From Tissierella pigra (GTDB lineage: Bacteria; Bacillota; Clostridia; Tissierellales; Tissierellaceae), in assembly GCF_009695605.1 (NCBI RefSeq), contig NZ_VUNQ01000011.1:1-64000 (forward strand): a stretch of 64,000 bases of DNA. The letters are read 5' to 3'. Numbering within the stretch: the stretch's first letter is position 1; every line of letters starts with the position of its first letter. Position numbers and translations under genes: made by a program. The notes below the pieces were generated by a model that saw only the letters and a list, made by a program, of their open reading frames with translations, did not search any database and was not told the origin of the DNA. This document shows, one piece after another, positions 53,398 through 62,126 of this stretch.

Positions 53398-53461
53398 CTG
53401 AAGGAATATATATAAAGAAGTAAAAAACCTATCTAAAGAACGCCGAATTTCAGTTAACAGT

Positions 53462-54271
53462 GTGCTTAAAATACTAGGCGTTTCATCTTCTGGATATTAT
53501 GATTATTTAAAAAGAGAAGATTCAAATCAGAAGATTAGAAAACAACAAGTTAAGCAAGAAATTACAGAGATTTACAATGAATCCAAGCAAATATATGGTG
53601 CCCCTAAAATCACATCCATACTTCAAAGCAGGGGTCATGTTATTGCTGAAAAAACAGTAGGAAACTACATGCGTGAACTCGGAATCAAAGCAATTTGGGT
53701 AAGTCCGTATAAAAGAACGACAATAGATCCAGATTTTGATAGTAAGCTTAGAAATATTCTAGATAGAAATTTTTCACCTAATGCACCAAATACGGTATGG
53801 GTAACAGATATTACCTATATATGGACAGTAAGCGGATTTGTCTATCTAACAACAGTTATAGATCTATTCTCACGAAAAGTAATAGGTTGGCACCTTTCAG
53901 ATACTCTATCAACAGAAGGAGTGCTAAAAGCCATCAATAAAGCAAAATCATGCAGGAAAATAGATGCTCCTATAATTATTCATAGTGATAGGGGTGTACA
54001 ATATGTGTCAAAGGCATATATTGAGGTAACACCAGCAGGGAAATTCATACGAAGCTATTCACAAAAGGGAACCCCTTGGGATAATGCTGTCATTGAGTCA
54101 TTTCATGCTCTAATAAAGAGAGAATGGCTAAACAGATTCGTCATAAGGCATATTAGTCATGCTCATGAACTCATTTTTGAATATATTGAAACATTCTATA
54201 ATACTAAGAGAATTCACAGCCATTGTGATATGTCTTCGCCTTATGATTTTGAGGATAAACATGTTGGTTAA
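53462..54271 (+). CDS. IS3-family transposase OrfB (DDE integrase domain)
   Basis: A 269-residue catalytic part with HTH_21 region (YGAPKITSILQSRGHVIAEKTVGNYM) and the DDE triad in VWVTDITYIW, IHSDRGVQYVS and WDNAVIESFHALIKREW. Codons upstream in this frame (NIYKEVKNLSKERRISVNSV) belong to the protein, but a 2-base TA expansion at about 53407-53414 relative to copy 2 puts them out of frame with the -1 product of orfA. The fusion transposase of this copy is therefore probably not made. Confidence 0.88.
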   Translation: MLKILGVSSSGYYDYLKREDSNQKIRKQQVKQEITEIYNESKQIYGAPKITSILQSRGHVIAEKTVGNYMRELGIKAIWVSPYKRTTIDPDFDSKLRNILDRNFSPNAPNTVWVTDITYIWTVSGFVYLTTVIDLFSRKVIGWHLSDTLSTEGVLKAINKAKSCRKIDAPIIIHSDRGVQYVSKAYIEVTPAGKFIRSYSQKGTPWDNAVIESFHALIKREWLNRFVIRHISHAHELIFEYIETFYNTKRIHSHCDMSSPYDFEDKHVG

Positions 54272-54276
54272 TCGAT

Positions 54277-54870
54277 TCAAGAATATATTAAGTTTTTATT
54301 GTCCGTTTTCTTGACAGAAGACCATTCACCAGTTTTCTTATTAATTTTTTCTTTATATAGTAGTACCATTTTTGTATTTCCATTTGTAAAATCTTTTTGT
54401 GTTTTAAGAAAAAAAGATCTACAAAACATCTTTTCTTTTAATTCATAATTTCCATCTATAAAAATATAAATAGATCCTCCACTATCTATATTCTCCAAAA
54501 TAAATTTACATTCTACACTTGTCCAATTACTTTGACTTCTATTAAATTTAAATACTAAATTATTACTATCCATTATTTCTTCTATTTTAACAAAAGGGGT
54601 TATCCGCTCTATGTTTGTAACTTCATATTTACTACTTTTAGAAATAAAGCTTTCTGTTATTTGATTTTCTATTATTAAATCAAATACTTTTTCTTTATTC
54701 TCTGAGGGATAGTTAATATCATTTAACTTCTGTAATCCTACAAGATGAAAAAAATTTTCTTTTTTAAATTCTATAATTAACTCTGTTGTAATTCCTTTTC
54801 TTCCAACAACTATTTTATACTCTATATCTAACAAATTTTTAAAAGATAATGCTGCACTCTTTAGACTCAA
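54277..54870 (-). CDS. PBECR4-type putative nuclease (3' end altered by IS)
   Basis: A protein of about 197 residues whose N-terminal half matches the PBECR4 (phage Barnase-EndoU-ColicinE5/RelE-like) pattern: SFKNLLDIEYKIVVGRKGITTELIIEFKKENFFHLVGLQKLND, with the family His and Lys/Arg residues. These are predicted RNase toxins of phage and mobile elements. The last eleven codons come from the IS right end, so the original C-terminus is replaced. A TTG start (54870) after GGGGTG is preferred because an ATG at 54900 lies inside a strong hairpin. Confidence 0.65.
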   Translation of the reverse strand: MSLKSAALSFKNLLDIEYKIVVGRKGITTELIIEFKKENFFHLVGLQKLNDINYPSENKEKVFDLIIENQITESFISKSSKYEVTNIERITPFVKIEEIMDSNNLVFKFNRSQSNWTSVECKFILENIDSGGSIYIFIDGNYELKEKMFCRSFFLKTQKDFTNGNTKMVLLYKEKINKKTGEWSSVKKTDNKNLIYS

Positions 54871-54892
54871 TTTATTCACCCCATAACATAGA

Positions 54893-54922
54893 AATGGCAC
54901 TACGGATAATCCATAGTGCCAT
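54893..54922. terminator. Hairpin between leader RNA and PBECR4 gene
   Basis: ATGGCACTA pairs with TAGTGCCAT, with an inner CGGAT/ATCC pair. It lies just before the PBECR4 start and could act as an attenuator or processing site. Confidence 0.6.
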
Positions 54923-54924
54923 TA

Positions 54925-55068
54925 AATGTTTTCTTTCAGATATTTAAATCCTATCCAAGTTGTGGTTTTCATTTAAACCCCTCGGAAGCTCCACAGGACA
55001 CTGCGACTTGGAACAACATCCTGTTTCTACGCTTAATAGACACACTCTGTTGCCTATTCTCTATTAGT
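54925..55068 (-). ncRNA. Candidate structured RNA upstream of PBECR4 gene
   Basis: GC-richer than its surroundings and with multiple pairings on the minus strand: CCAAGT...ACTTGG, GGTTT...AAACC, CAACA...TGTTG and CAGTGTCCTG with partial partners. No open frame. I do not recognise it as a standard riboswitch. It lies between a 26-base palindrome (55069-55094) and the hairpin preceding the nuclease gene. Confidence 0.4.
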
Positions 55069-55094
55069 ATATACAAAAGTTAACTTTTGTATAT
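55069..55094. repeat. Perfect 26-base palindrome
   Basis: ATATACAAAAGTTAAC and its mirror form a perfect palindrome centred at GTTAAC. It is placed upstream of the structured RNA and may be an operator or a terminator of the decayed lipoprotein gene. Confidence 0.6.
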
Positions 55095-55124
55095 CAATAT
55101 TCTTTACTACAATTTAATAATATA

Positions 55125-55538
55125 TCAATTTTGGCTAAAAGTCAAATTTTTAGGGTTATCACCTGCACTTAAAACCCTTATACCCTCTGGAATATATACT
55201 TCTTCTATAATCTCAGGATTATATTTATCCTCAGACTTTGCAAATGGGTTTTCTGTTTTTATTCTAACAGATACAACAGGGTCTCTGTTCATTGTTGCTG
55301 GAAACCAAACCCTTGTTTAGTCACCATTATAAAAAACCTTCACTCATTGTAAGTCAGAGTCACATGTGTAATCAAAGTCTGAATCAGGGTTTTGTTCCTA
55401 TACCTTAGGTGGATAATTATGGGATTGGGTACTAGTTTATTTATCTGAATTATTGCTTGAAAGATTCTTACAAGCTGTTAATAAAAATATACAGGCAAAT
55501 ATTAACCAAGCATATTTTATAATTATAGACCTTTTCAT
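55125..55538 (-). pseudogene. Decayed lipoprotein gene
   Basis: It starts ATG with GGAAAGG upstream and encodes MKRSIIIKYAWLIFACIFLL-TAC, a clear lipoprotein signal, then stops after NNSDK. Beyond a frame change the same strand reads YPPKV, EQNPDSDFDYTCDSDLQ, VKVFYNGD and TRVWFPATMNRDPVVSVRIK separated by in-frame stops, ending GDNPKNLTFSQN-stop. The pattern is a secreted lipoprotein inactivated by several mutations. The opposite-strand frame at 55087-55320 is its shadow. Confidence 0.7.
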
Positions 55539-55664
55539 TTTATGCTATAACCTTTCCGATTTGGTTAGTATTTATTGATAAAAAAATTTGTTGCCAAGAC
55601 TTTTTTTATAATATAAAAAATATTTACCTTGTGCCTTTTTTACTTATGAAAAGCATCATATAGT

Positions 55665-57107
55665 TTACTCAGCTAGATATCTCTTACCTGTGTCTATACC
55701 TACAGTATTGGTTGGTCCATCCCATGTTACTCCTATATCAAAGGCTTTAGCTATATCCCTTAGTTTAAAGAAGTTACTTCCACCTATATTATAGGCAGTT
55801 AGTGAAATCTCTTTTCCATCCTTGTAAATGGCTGATGTAGTCACCTGTGCTGATTTAGACTTTCCATCACCCTTGGCTAATTCTCCTCCTATAGGAGTAT
55901 AAACTTTGTTTGATATGAGCTTTATTGCATTCTTAGCTCCATCCCATTCCACCTCGAAATTTTTGGCAGTTTTATTTACAACCTGAGCTAAATCTCTTAA
56001 TTTAAAATAATTATTGCCATCTATATTGTAGGATTCAAGTTCTCTTAAAACTCCATTTACTTTCACTTTAGAAACTGTGGCCATAGCTTTTACTGTATTT
56101 GTCATTGCAAGAATTTCATTGATTTGATTTGGTCGATTGGATTTGCTAATTGATCCAGGGATAAAAAGATTTTTGTCAGATACCCCATATTTTGTGATCA
56201 ATCCATCATAAGTTGATTTAGAAATTATCTTATCATCCTGAGAATAAGTAGGATTTTCATCGTCTTTTCCATAGTCATCATAGTCGGCTATGATATGAGT
56301 TAATTCTATAACCTTTCCATTGCTAATAGATAAAATATGATAGTGTGTATACAGGCCGTGGCTGTAATCTATCAAATAGTTGTTTGGTGAAACAAACAGA
56401 CTACCTTGTACATATGATTTGTCATAAGTACAAAGCTTTCCATTGTGAAAATAAAATAAACGATAAGATTGCCCTCCCCCATTTAGGTCATCTTTATGTG
56501 CAATCACTTCCTTTGTGCCATCACCATTTATGTCAACCAGGTAAGCTGCCTTGTAGCCTGCTGCACCTTTGAAATACTCACTCAAGGCAGTTGAGTAGGG
56601 ATGAGGGTCAGCTGTTGCTGCTGCCGCTATGGGAACAAACTTAATAAAACGGTTACCATCGGCATCAGTAGTATTAGCTGCATATTGCTCAGCGGCTGAA
56701 CCAATAGTGCCATATATTATAAATCCGTCATGTGGGGTATGAAAACTTCCAGCTCTATCCCAACCCAAACTATCTTTGCCAATAACTTTAACACTTCCCG
56801 GGATTGTAATTGAATCTAATCCAGAGCATCCCCAGAAAGCATTATCGTCTATTTTTACTACACTGTCAGGGATAAATACCGATTTTATCTTATCATGGTC
56901 AAAAAAAGCATGATCTCCAATTTCAGTTACACCATCTGGTATAACAACATTTTCTGGGAAGTCGCTACCAAAGTCGCCATCGTATCTGACTAAAACACCA
57001 TTCTTAATATTAAATAAACCTTCTGCTTGCACAGGTATTGAAAATGTTGACACGAGTCCCAATAGCATAAATAACAGCAGTATAACAGATAAAACTTTCT
57101 TCTTCAT
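55665..57107 (-). CDS. Secreted BspA-type LRR and stalk-domain protein
   Basis: A 480-residue protein: signal peptide (LSVILLLFMLLGLVSTFSIPVQA), LRR_5/BspA leucine-rich repeats at about 45-150 (VVIPDGVTEIGDHAFFDHDKIKSVFIPDSVVKIDDNAFWGCSGL), and a middle domain with DINGDGTKEV (FG-GAP/calcium-like). Two tandem stalk (copper amine oxidase N-like) units fill 345-475 (YNIDGNNYFKLRDLAQVV; YNIGGSNFFKLRDIAKAF). Extracellular; likely a cell-surface protein. Its last 440 bases are almost identical to those of the gene at 58304-59842. Confidence 0.85.
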   Translation of the reverse strand: MKKKVLSVILLLFMLLGLVSTFSIPVQAEGLFNIKNGVLVRYDGDFGSDFPENVVIPDGVTEIGDHAFFDHDKIKSVFIPDSVVKIDDNAFWGCSGLDSITIPGSVKVIGKDSLGWDRAGSFHTPHDGFIIYGTIGSAAEQYAANTTDADGNRFIKFVPIAAAATADPHPYSTALSEYFKGAAGYKAAYLVDINGDGTKEVIAHKDDLNGGGQSYRLFYFHNGKLCTYDKSYVQGSLFVSPNNYLIDYSHGLYTHYHILSISNGKVIELTHIIADYDDYGKDDENPTYSQDDKIISKSTYDGLITKYGVSDKNLFIPGSISKSNRPNQINEILAMTNTVKAMATVSKVKVNGVLRELESYNIDGNNYFKLRDLAQVVNKTAKNFEVEWDGAKNAIKLISNKVYTPIGGELAKGDGKSKSAQVTTSAIYKDGKEISLTAYNIGGSNFFKLRDIAKAFDIGVTWDGPTNTVGIDTGKRYLAE

Positions 57108-57163
57108 AACAATTAGCCTCCAAAAAAGTATTTTTTAATGACGAACTACATAGTAAATTGATG

Positions 57164-58237
57164 TTATAAACGCTCACATAACAACTCACATAAGATGCCC
57201 GAATGCTCTGGTACTGGCCCATCAAATGGTGATATTTTGCTTATACGGTAACCACGCGGAATTAAATAAACACTATTTACATTTGTTATGTCATCATAAG
57301 AAAGTGTAAAGTTTGGATAAGTAATAAGATATTCTTTTAATTTTGGTTTCATAAACGTTAGTACTTTACGTTCTTCCTTTACATTGGCATAAAATGAAAT
57401 TGTTGGTGATATATCCTCCGAAAATAAAACCACCCTGAAAGTCATTTTTTGCTTATCAACATTATTAATTACCAATCCTGTAAGGTTTTGTTTAGAAGTT
57501 GCTAACGTTAGATCATAAATTGTAGCAACAGTGTTTATATCATTAGGGTGATTATCAAACTCTACAATAACCTTCTTTAAAAGTGAAATGTCTCGTTTGG
57601 ATTTTGGTATTTGTGCTGTGTTTAAATTAATATAATTTTGTATATTATACCAACCTAACAAAGAATTAAATCTATACCCTGATTCTTCCATGTTCTTACA
57701 TAAATCAGGACTAAGTTGCTTAGTGTCCCATTCATGAAAAATAGGATCAAAAGTCGTTTCACCCCAAAATCCAAGCTCATAACTATATGTCATCCCATCT
57801 CCTTTCATTTTTTCAAGTTCATGGGGGTACATTTCTTCAGGTTTTAAGTTATATAGGTTACGTGGCTGTATAGACGGTTCTGATTGAAACTCAAGATCCT
57901 TTGTAATTGTTTGCTTGGAATTTTGTTTTATTGTCTTTTGTTGTAGCCTAGAATTAATCTTAGTCTCATGAATCCTAAAATCATCAATATTTTGTCCACG
58001 ATAACTTTGCATAATCTTGCAAAATGTTTCAAAAGACATTTTAGGATAAGCTCCCCTGGACTCACCACTCCAACCCTGACCCTCTATAGGTGCAGTATTA
58101 AACCCATTGCCATTGATAAGTTTTGTTACTGCAGATCTAGTTGCATATTGGTAATCATATCTAGTATCTGCTATTTCTTGCAAGGTTCTACCTAGGCAAA
58201 CATAGTCATATATAATTTTCAATTCTATTTTATTCAT
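57164..58237 (-). CDS. Hypothetical soluble protein
   Basis: A 357-residue cytoplasmic-looking protein sandwiched between two paralogous stalk-domain genes. The N-terminal 40 residues (IIYDYVCLGRTLQEIADTRYDYQYATRSAVTKLI) could be a helix-turn-helix. The rest has no signal peptide, membrane helix or motif I recognise. AAGGAGG precedes the ATG. Its lack of a signal contrasts with its neighbours, so it may be a regulator or a mobile insertion between duplicated genes. Confidence 0.65.
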   Translation of the reverse strand: MNKIELKIIYDYVCLGRTLQEIADTRYDYQYATRSAVTKLINGNGFNTAPIEGQGWSGESRGAYPKMSFETFCKIMQSYRGQNIDDFRIHETKINSRLQQKTIKQNSKQTITKDLEFQSEPSIQPRNLYNLKPEEMYPHELEKMKGDGMTYSYELGFWGETTFDPIFHEWDTKQLSPDLCKNMEESGYRFNSLLGWYNIQNYINLNTAQIPKSKRDISLLKKVIVEFDNHPNDINTVATIYDLTLATSKQNLTGLVINNVDKQKMTFRVVLFSEDISPTISFYANVKEERKVLTFMKPKLKEYLITYPNFTLSYDDITNVNSVYLIPRGYRISKISPFDGPVPEHSGILCELLCERL

Positions 58238-58303
58238 AAAAAAACCTCCTTATTTTAAAATCAGTAGAAAGATTTTTACAAAACCTTTCTACTTTTATTT
58301 GTA

Positions 58304-59842
58304 TCATTCAGCTACATATCTCTTACCTGTGTCTATACCTACAGTATTGGTTGGTCCATCCCATGTTACTCCTATATCAAAGGCTTTAGCTATATCCCTT
58401 AGTTTAAAGAAGTTACTTCCACCTATATTATAGGCAGTTAGTGAAATCTCTTTTCCATCCTTGTAAATGGCTGAAGTAGTTACCTGTGCCGACTTAGTCT
58501 TTCCATCACCCTTGGCTAATTCTCCCCCTACAGGAGTATAAGCTTTGTTTGATATAAGCCTTATTGCATTCTTAGCTCCGTCCCATTCTACTTCAAAATT
58601 CTTGGAAGTTTTATTTACAACTTGTGCTAAATCCCTTAATTTAAAATAATTATTACCATTGATATTGTAGGATTCAAATTCTTTTAAAATACCATTTACT
58701 TTAACTTTGGAGGATGTTGTCATAGCTTTTATTGTATTTGTCATTGCAAGAATTTCATCGATTTGATTCTTTCGATTACTGTAGACCTCAGTAACACCAT
58801 AGAATTCCTTCAATTTTTCATATTCTAATTCAGAAATTTCTTTATCCCCATGCATAAAGCTAGTATATCCAAGGAAATACATGCCAACAAACTCAGGCTC
58901 TTTAACAATCTTTCCATCTTTTAATATTAAAACAGTTGTTGCTTCAGCATCTCCTACAGTAGGTTGAGCTACTAAATAATTGTTTTGGCTAAATTCCATA
59001 GTATAATCAGCATCACCAAAGTCTGCTTCTATGTCATATGTCTTTAGTTTTCCATCCTGAAGATAAAAAAGCCTTGTCCCATTTACAAGCATTTCCATTA
59101 TTCCATCCCTATTAATATCTGCTAGATAGGCTGTAGGAGGATACCCATTGTTATCATCCTTATCATTCACTTCCTTAAGATAATCCCTCAAAGCTATTGC
59201 ATAAGGGTGTGGATTAGTTTCTTGAGCTCTACCATAGCTGTAAATTTTATCATACATATTAATAGGCGTAAATGGATATTCCATAAGTTCTATTCCTCTA
59301 TTAAGCTCAGCCATAAGTCTCTCATTATTTTTAATTACCACTATCTCTCCACTATAACCACCGTCTGTTGAATCTTTCCTAGCAGATGACCAGATGGTTT
59401 CTGAAACTAATTCTTTATTTTTGATTGTAGTGTACTCAAAAGTTTCATTTCCATTATAAGCATATGTATAGGTAAGTAAGCCTGGTAAATCTAACTTATC
59501 AGATATAAACAACGTACCTGTACGCATTCCAATGCTACCTATTTTTTTTACCCCATTTGAATATGTGAAGATTTCATATATACCTGGTAAATCTACTGGA
59601 TCCCACCTTATAATCAGTTCTGGTATACCATTATTATCAATATCTCTTATGGCAAATAGGGGATCTTTTATAGTAAGTAGTGAATCAATTACCTCATGTT
59701 GCATACTTGGGTTGTCCAGTAATTCAAAATATGCATCCTGCCAAGTCATGGTCTTTTCAGCTTGTACAGGTAGTGAAAAGACGGGGACAATTCCTAAAAT
59801 CATACAAAATACCAATATAGCTAATAATCCTCTTTTGTTCAT
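58304..59842 (-). CDS. Secreted stalk-domain protein with VCBS-like repeats
   Basis: A 512-residue protein: signal peptide (LAILVFCMILGIVPVFSLPVQA), two calcium/FG-GAP-like motifs (AIRDIDNNGIPELIIRWD at about 50; ADINRDGIMEML at about 240) and two C-terminal stalk units at 375-510 (YNINGNNYFKLRDLAQVV; YNIGGSNFFKLRDIAKAF). Paralogue of 55665-57107; the C-terminal 140 residues differ at only about a dozen positions. Surface-exposed; function unknown. Confidence 0.85.
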   Translation of the reverse strand: MNKRGLLAILVFCMILGIVPVFSLPVQAEKTMTWQDAYFELLDNPSMQHEVIDSLLTIKDPLFAIRDIDNNGIPELIIRWDPVDLPGIYEIFTYSNGVKKIGSIGMRTGTLFISDKLDLPGLLTYTYAYNGNETFEYTTIKNKELVSETIWSSARKDSTDGGYSGEIVVIKNNERLMAELNRGIELMEYPFTPINMYDKIYSYGRAQETNPHPYAIALRDYLKEVNDKDDNNGYPPTAYLADINRDGIMEMLVNGTRLFYLQDGKLKTYDIEADFGDADYTMEFSQNNYLVAQPTVGDAEATTVLILKDGKIVKEPEFVGMYFLGYTSFMHGDKEISELEYEKLKEFYGVTEVYSNRKNQIDEILAMTNTIKAMTTSSKVKVNGILKEFESYNINGNNYFKLRDLAQVVNKTSKNFEVEWDGAKNAIRLISNKAYTPVGGELAKGDGKTKSAQVTTSAIYKDGKEISLTAYNIGGSNFFKLRDIAKAFDIGVTWDGPTNTVGIDTGKRYVAE

Positions 59843-60049
59843 AGTATCCTTCCTTTATTTTATATTTATATAAATAGGGGTTCTATATTCCCCTAATTAT
59901 ATATATTGTTAATATAATTATAAGATAGTAATATTTATATATTAACATCTAATGGAATACCTTTCCATATCATTTCAATTTAACCTTATTAAAAGATGTT
60001 TTAATAGTTATCTACCAGGGGTATTTTTTATATATTAAGAAATGTGTCT

Positions 60050-60991
60050 TTATCTTATTTTCCATAGAGCCATTGGGTGATTTTTAATTCTATTAATTAT
60101 CTCTTTATCTTCAAATAATAGTTCAGGTATGTATTCTCCATTTTCAAACTTATTCAAAAACTCTTTTTCATGACTTGTTATCTTCATTAATCCTGTAATA
60201 TAATCTTTAACTATATTCTTTGTAACTTCTAAATCAAACTTTTCCTTATTCTTAATTACTGGATATAAATCTGTTTTTATTTTTCTTTGACTAATTGAAT
60301 CTATAGCCCTTACATCAAAGTTCTTATTTATCTCTTTAGATGATATAGCTGAATAAAAAACAACACACTTTCTTAATAAGTCTTCCTCTGTTTCATCAAA
60401 TAGACCATAATAAATCATATTTCGAGCATCATATAAATCTCTAGCTGCAGCCCTACTTAATAATGCATTGATTTTACTCCCGAATATTTCTAAAGAAGTT
60501 AATGACTTAACCTTATACATAGTTGAAAAATGCTCAGTTATAATTGGCCTTTCTTCTGGTTCAAAGATGTGAGATCTAAGAGAGTAATTTATTTCAATTT
60601 TAATATTATCCTTATTTCCACTAACACCAGTATAGTCATATATCCATGAATCTAAGCTATGGGGATTTTTAGTTCTAGGATTCATTTGATAACCTTGAGA
60701 TACCATAAATCTATCAATAGTAGAATTTATTATATTTCTATTTTCTAACATTTCTTCTCTACTATTAGTAATTAGGTAATCTAAATCTATATCTACTGAA
60801 AGCCTGGGTAGGTTAAATATGGTTAGATTAATGGCTGTGCCACCTTTTAAAGCAAGACTATCTTTTAGTAGTGGATTAGTGTTTAGATATTCCAAAACAT
60901 CCGCAAGCCTTGTTACCTTTTCAAATGTATCTCTAACAAAACCAAGTTCCTCTGCCTTTTTACCTAAATAAATACCATCATAATTAAACAA
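60050..60991 (-). CDS. AbiEii-type nucleotidyltransferase toxin
   Basis: A 313-residue protein with the AbiEii (nucleotidyl transferase, DUF1814-type) signature: ALKGGTAINLTIFNLPRLSVDIDLDYLI, where GG-T and DxD form the metal and nucleotide site, then KIEINYSLRSHIF and the SRAAARDLYDARNM segment. AbiEii family toxins block growth or phage by modifying tRNA or related targets. It overlaps the AbiEi gene by eight bases, forming a type IV toxin-antitoxin or abortive infection pair. Confidence 0.92.
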   Translation of the reverse strand: MFNYDGIYLGKKAEELGFVRDTFEKVTRLADVLEYLNTNPLLKDSLALKGGTAINLTIFNLPRLSVDIDLDYLITNSREEMLENRNIINSTIDRFMVSQGYQMNPRTKNPHSLDSWIYDYTGVSGNKDNIKIEINYSLRSHIFEPEERPIITEHFSTMYKVKSLTSLEIFGSKINALLSRAAARDLYDARNMIYYGLFDETEEDLLRKCVVFYSAISSKEINKNFDVRAIDSISQRKIKTDLYPVIKNKEKFDLEVTKNIVKDYITGLMKITSHEKEFLNKFENGEYIPELLFEDKEIINRIKNHPMALWKIR

Positions 60992-61751
60992 GTATATTAC
61001 CTCCTTGGTCTCCTATTTCAAATATTCCATCTGGTATCATTAAATTCCATTCCTTATCAAAAAGGTTTTCTTCTTTTGAATCATTTATTAAATATCTCAT
61101 ACTTTTACCTATTCTACTTTTACAGTATTCTATAAAATTTACTGAAAGGTTTAGTCTATTTTGGAAGTATTTAAGGATATATCCTGTCCTTTGGTATAGA
61201 ACTTGTTTATTATATATATCTAGGTATTTTTTTAATTTTTCCTCATCAAGATAATGGATCCCTTCTATACAATTAAGAAGTTCTTCAAAACCACCTATTT
61301 TATTAAAATCATTTATACTATCTATTAAAGTTCTTTCTAAACTTGTTATTCTAATACCCCTTGTGTTTCTTACTTCTTCTATTCCTTCATCCATCCTAGA
61401 GGCTACATACTTATATGTGATACCACCATATTCAAAATTAGTAAATCTTACCTCAGATGAAACATATACTTCATAAAATACCTGATTTGCTAAACCATAG
61501 TATTCAAAGGCACTATGATGAGATATATATGCAGTATCTGTTATTGCACAGGCAATCTGATACCTATTAGCGTATATCTGCCCTGTAGCTGGATTTACCA
61601 CCGAATAAATATTATTCTTTACCTTTTTAACCAAACCCTTCTTTATCAACCCATCTAACAAAAAATATGCTGTTTTTACATTTAAAGTAAATTCTTTGAC
61701 TTCCTCAATTGTAAAAGTGGGATATTTAGCTAATTGAATATATAAATTCAT
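60984..61751 (-). CDS. AbiEi-type antitoxin/transcriptional regulator
   Basis: A 255-residue protein: N-terminal winged helix (FTIEEVKEFTLNVKTAYFLLDGLIKKGLVKKVKNNIYSVVNP) and the AbiEi C-terminal domain (YISHHSAFEYYGLANQVFYEVYVSS; TRGIRITSLERTLIDSINDFNKIGG). The antitoxin binds the promoter and represses the pair, and in studied members neutralises the toxin without a direct complex. First gene of the operon. Confidence 0.92.
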   Translation of the reverse strand: MNLYIQLAKYPTFTIEEVKEFTLNVKTAYFLLDGLIKKGLVKKVKNNIYSVVNPATGQIYANRYQIACAITDTAYISHHSAFEYYGLANQVFYEVYVSSEVRFTNFEYGGITYKYVASRMDEGIEEVRNTRGIRITSLERTLIDSINDFNKIGGFEELLNCIEGIHYLDEEKLKKYLDIYNKQVLYQRTGYILKYFQNRLNLSVNFIEYCKSRIGKSMRYLINDSKEENLFDKEWNLMIPDGIFEIGDQGGNILV

Positions 61752-62080
61752 AGTTTCACCTCTTTTAAATTATTTCCTTTTTTAATTTTAGCATGTTATT
61801 CTAGAATATACAAGAATAATATACTGAAATTAAAACTTATAACTATATAATAAGGTTTTTTATTATATAGTTATGTCCCTTTTTGGGTATAGCAAGAAAA
61901 CTGTTCTCAAATTTAGGTAGAAATAAGCAGAGCACAAAGGATATATATTTACACTAACTTATTTTTCAACTTAGAATAAGTATTGCTCCCAAGATACAAA
62001 TTAAATATTCAGTGACCTTTTGAAAAAATCTATTAAGGTAAATATTTTCAAAATTAAAAATAAATATTGCATTTATTGAT
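61752..62080. other. Gap with a hairpin, no gene seen
   Basis: TAACTATATAATA pairs with TATTATATAGTTA around AGGTTTTT (about 61840-61874). The rest is AT-rich and presumably contains the AbiE promoter and operator near 61755-61830 and the -35 region of the next gene. Confidence 0.5.
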
Positions 62081-62107
62081 ATAAGTGATATAATTTATAT
62101 CACTTAT
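62081..62107 (+). promoter_or_regulatory. Perfect operator palindrome over the -10 box
   Basis: ATAAGTGATATAA, T, TTATATCACTTAT is a perfect 13-bp inverted repeat. It overlaps TATAAT, with TTGCAT 16 bases upstream as a -35. It lies 20 bases before the HTH gene at 62127, which suggests autorepression. Confidence 0.7.
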
Positions 62108-62126
62108 AAAACTTGGAGGTTATAAA

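Larger units (their letters stand above)
53018..54316 (+). mobile_element. IS3-family insertion sequence, copy 1
   Basis: A 1.3-kb element with orfA and orfB. The left end TGATGATAGAATAAAAAACGG is defined by comparison with the truncated copy 2. The right end reads TGTCAAGAAAACGGAC inward (54316 backward), and both ends share AAAACGGA. No clear target duplication is seen (GATC before, GAAG after). It separates the SagB-like fragment from the PBECR4 gene. Confidence 0.85.

Noticed and set aside
55087-55320. 77-codon plus-strand gene
   Set aside because: The minus strand reads as a decayed lipoprotein with better protein character; the plus frame has no ribosome binding site.
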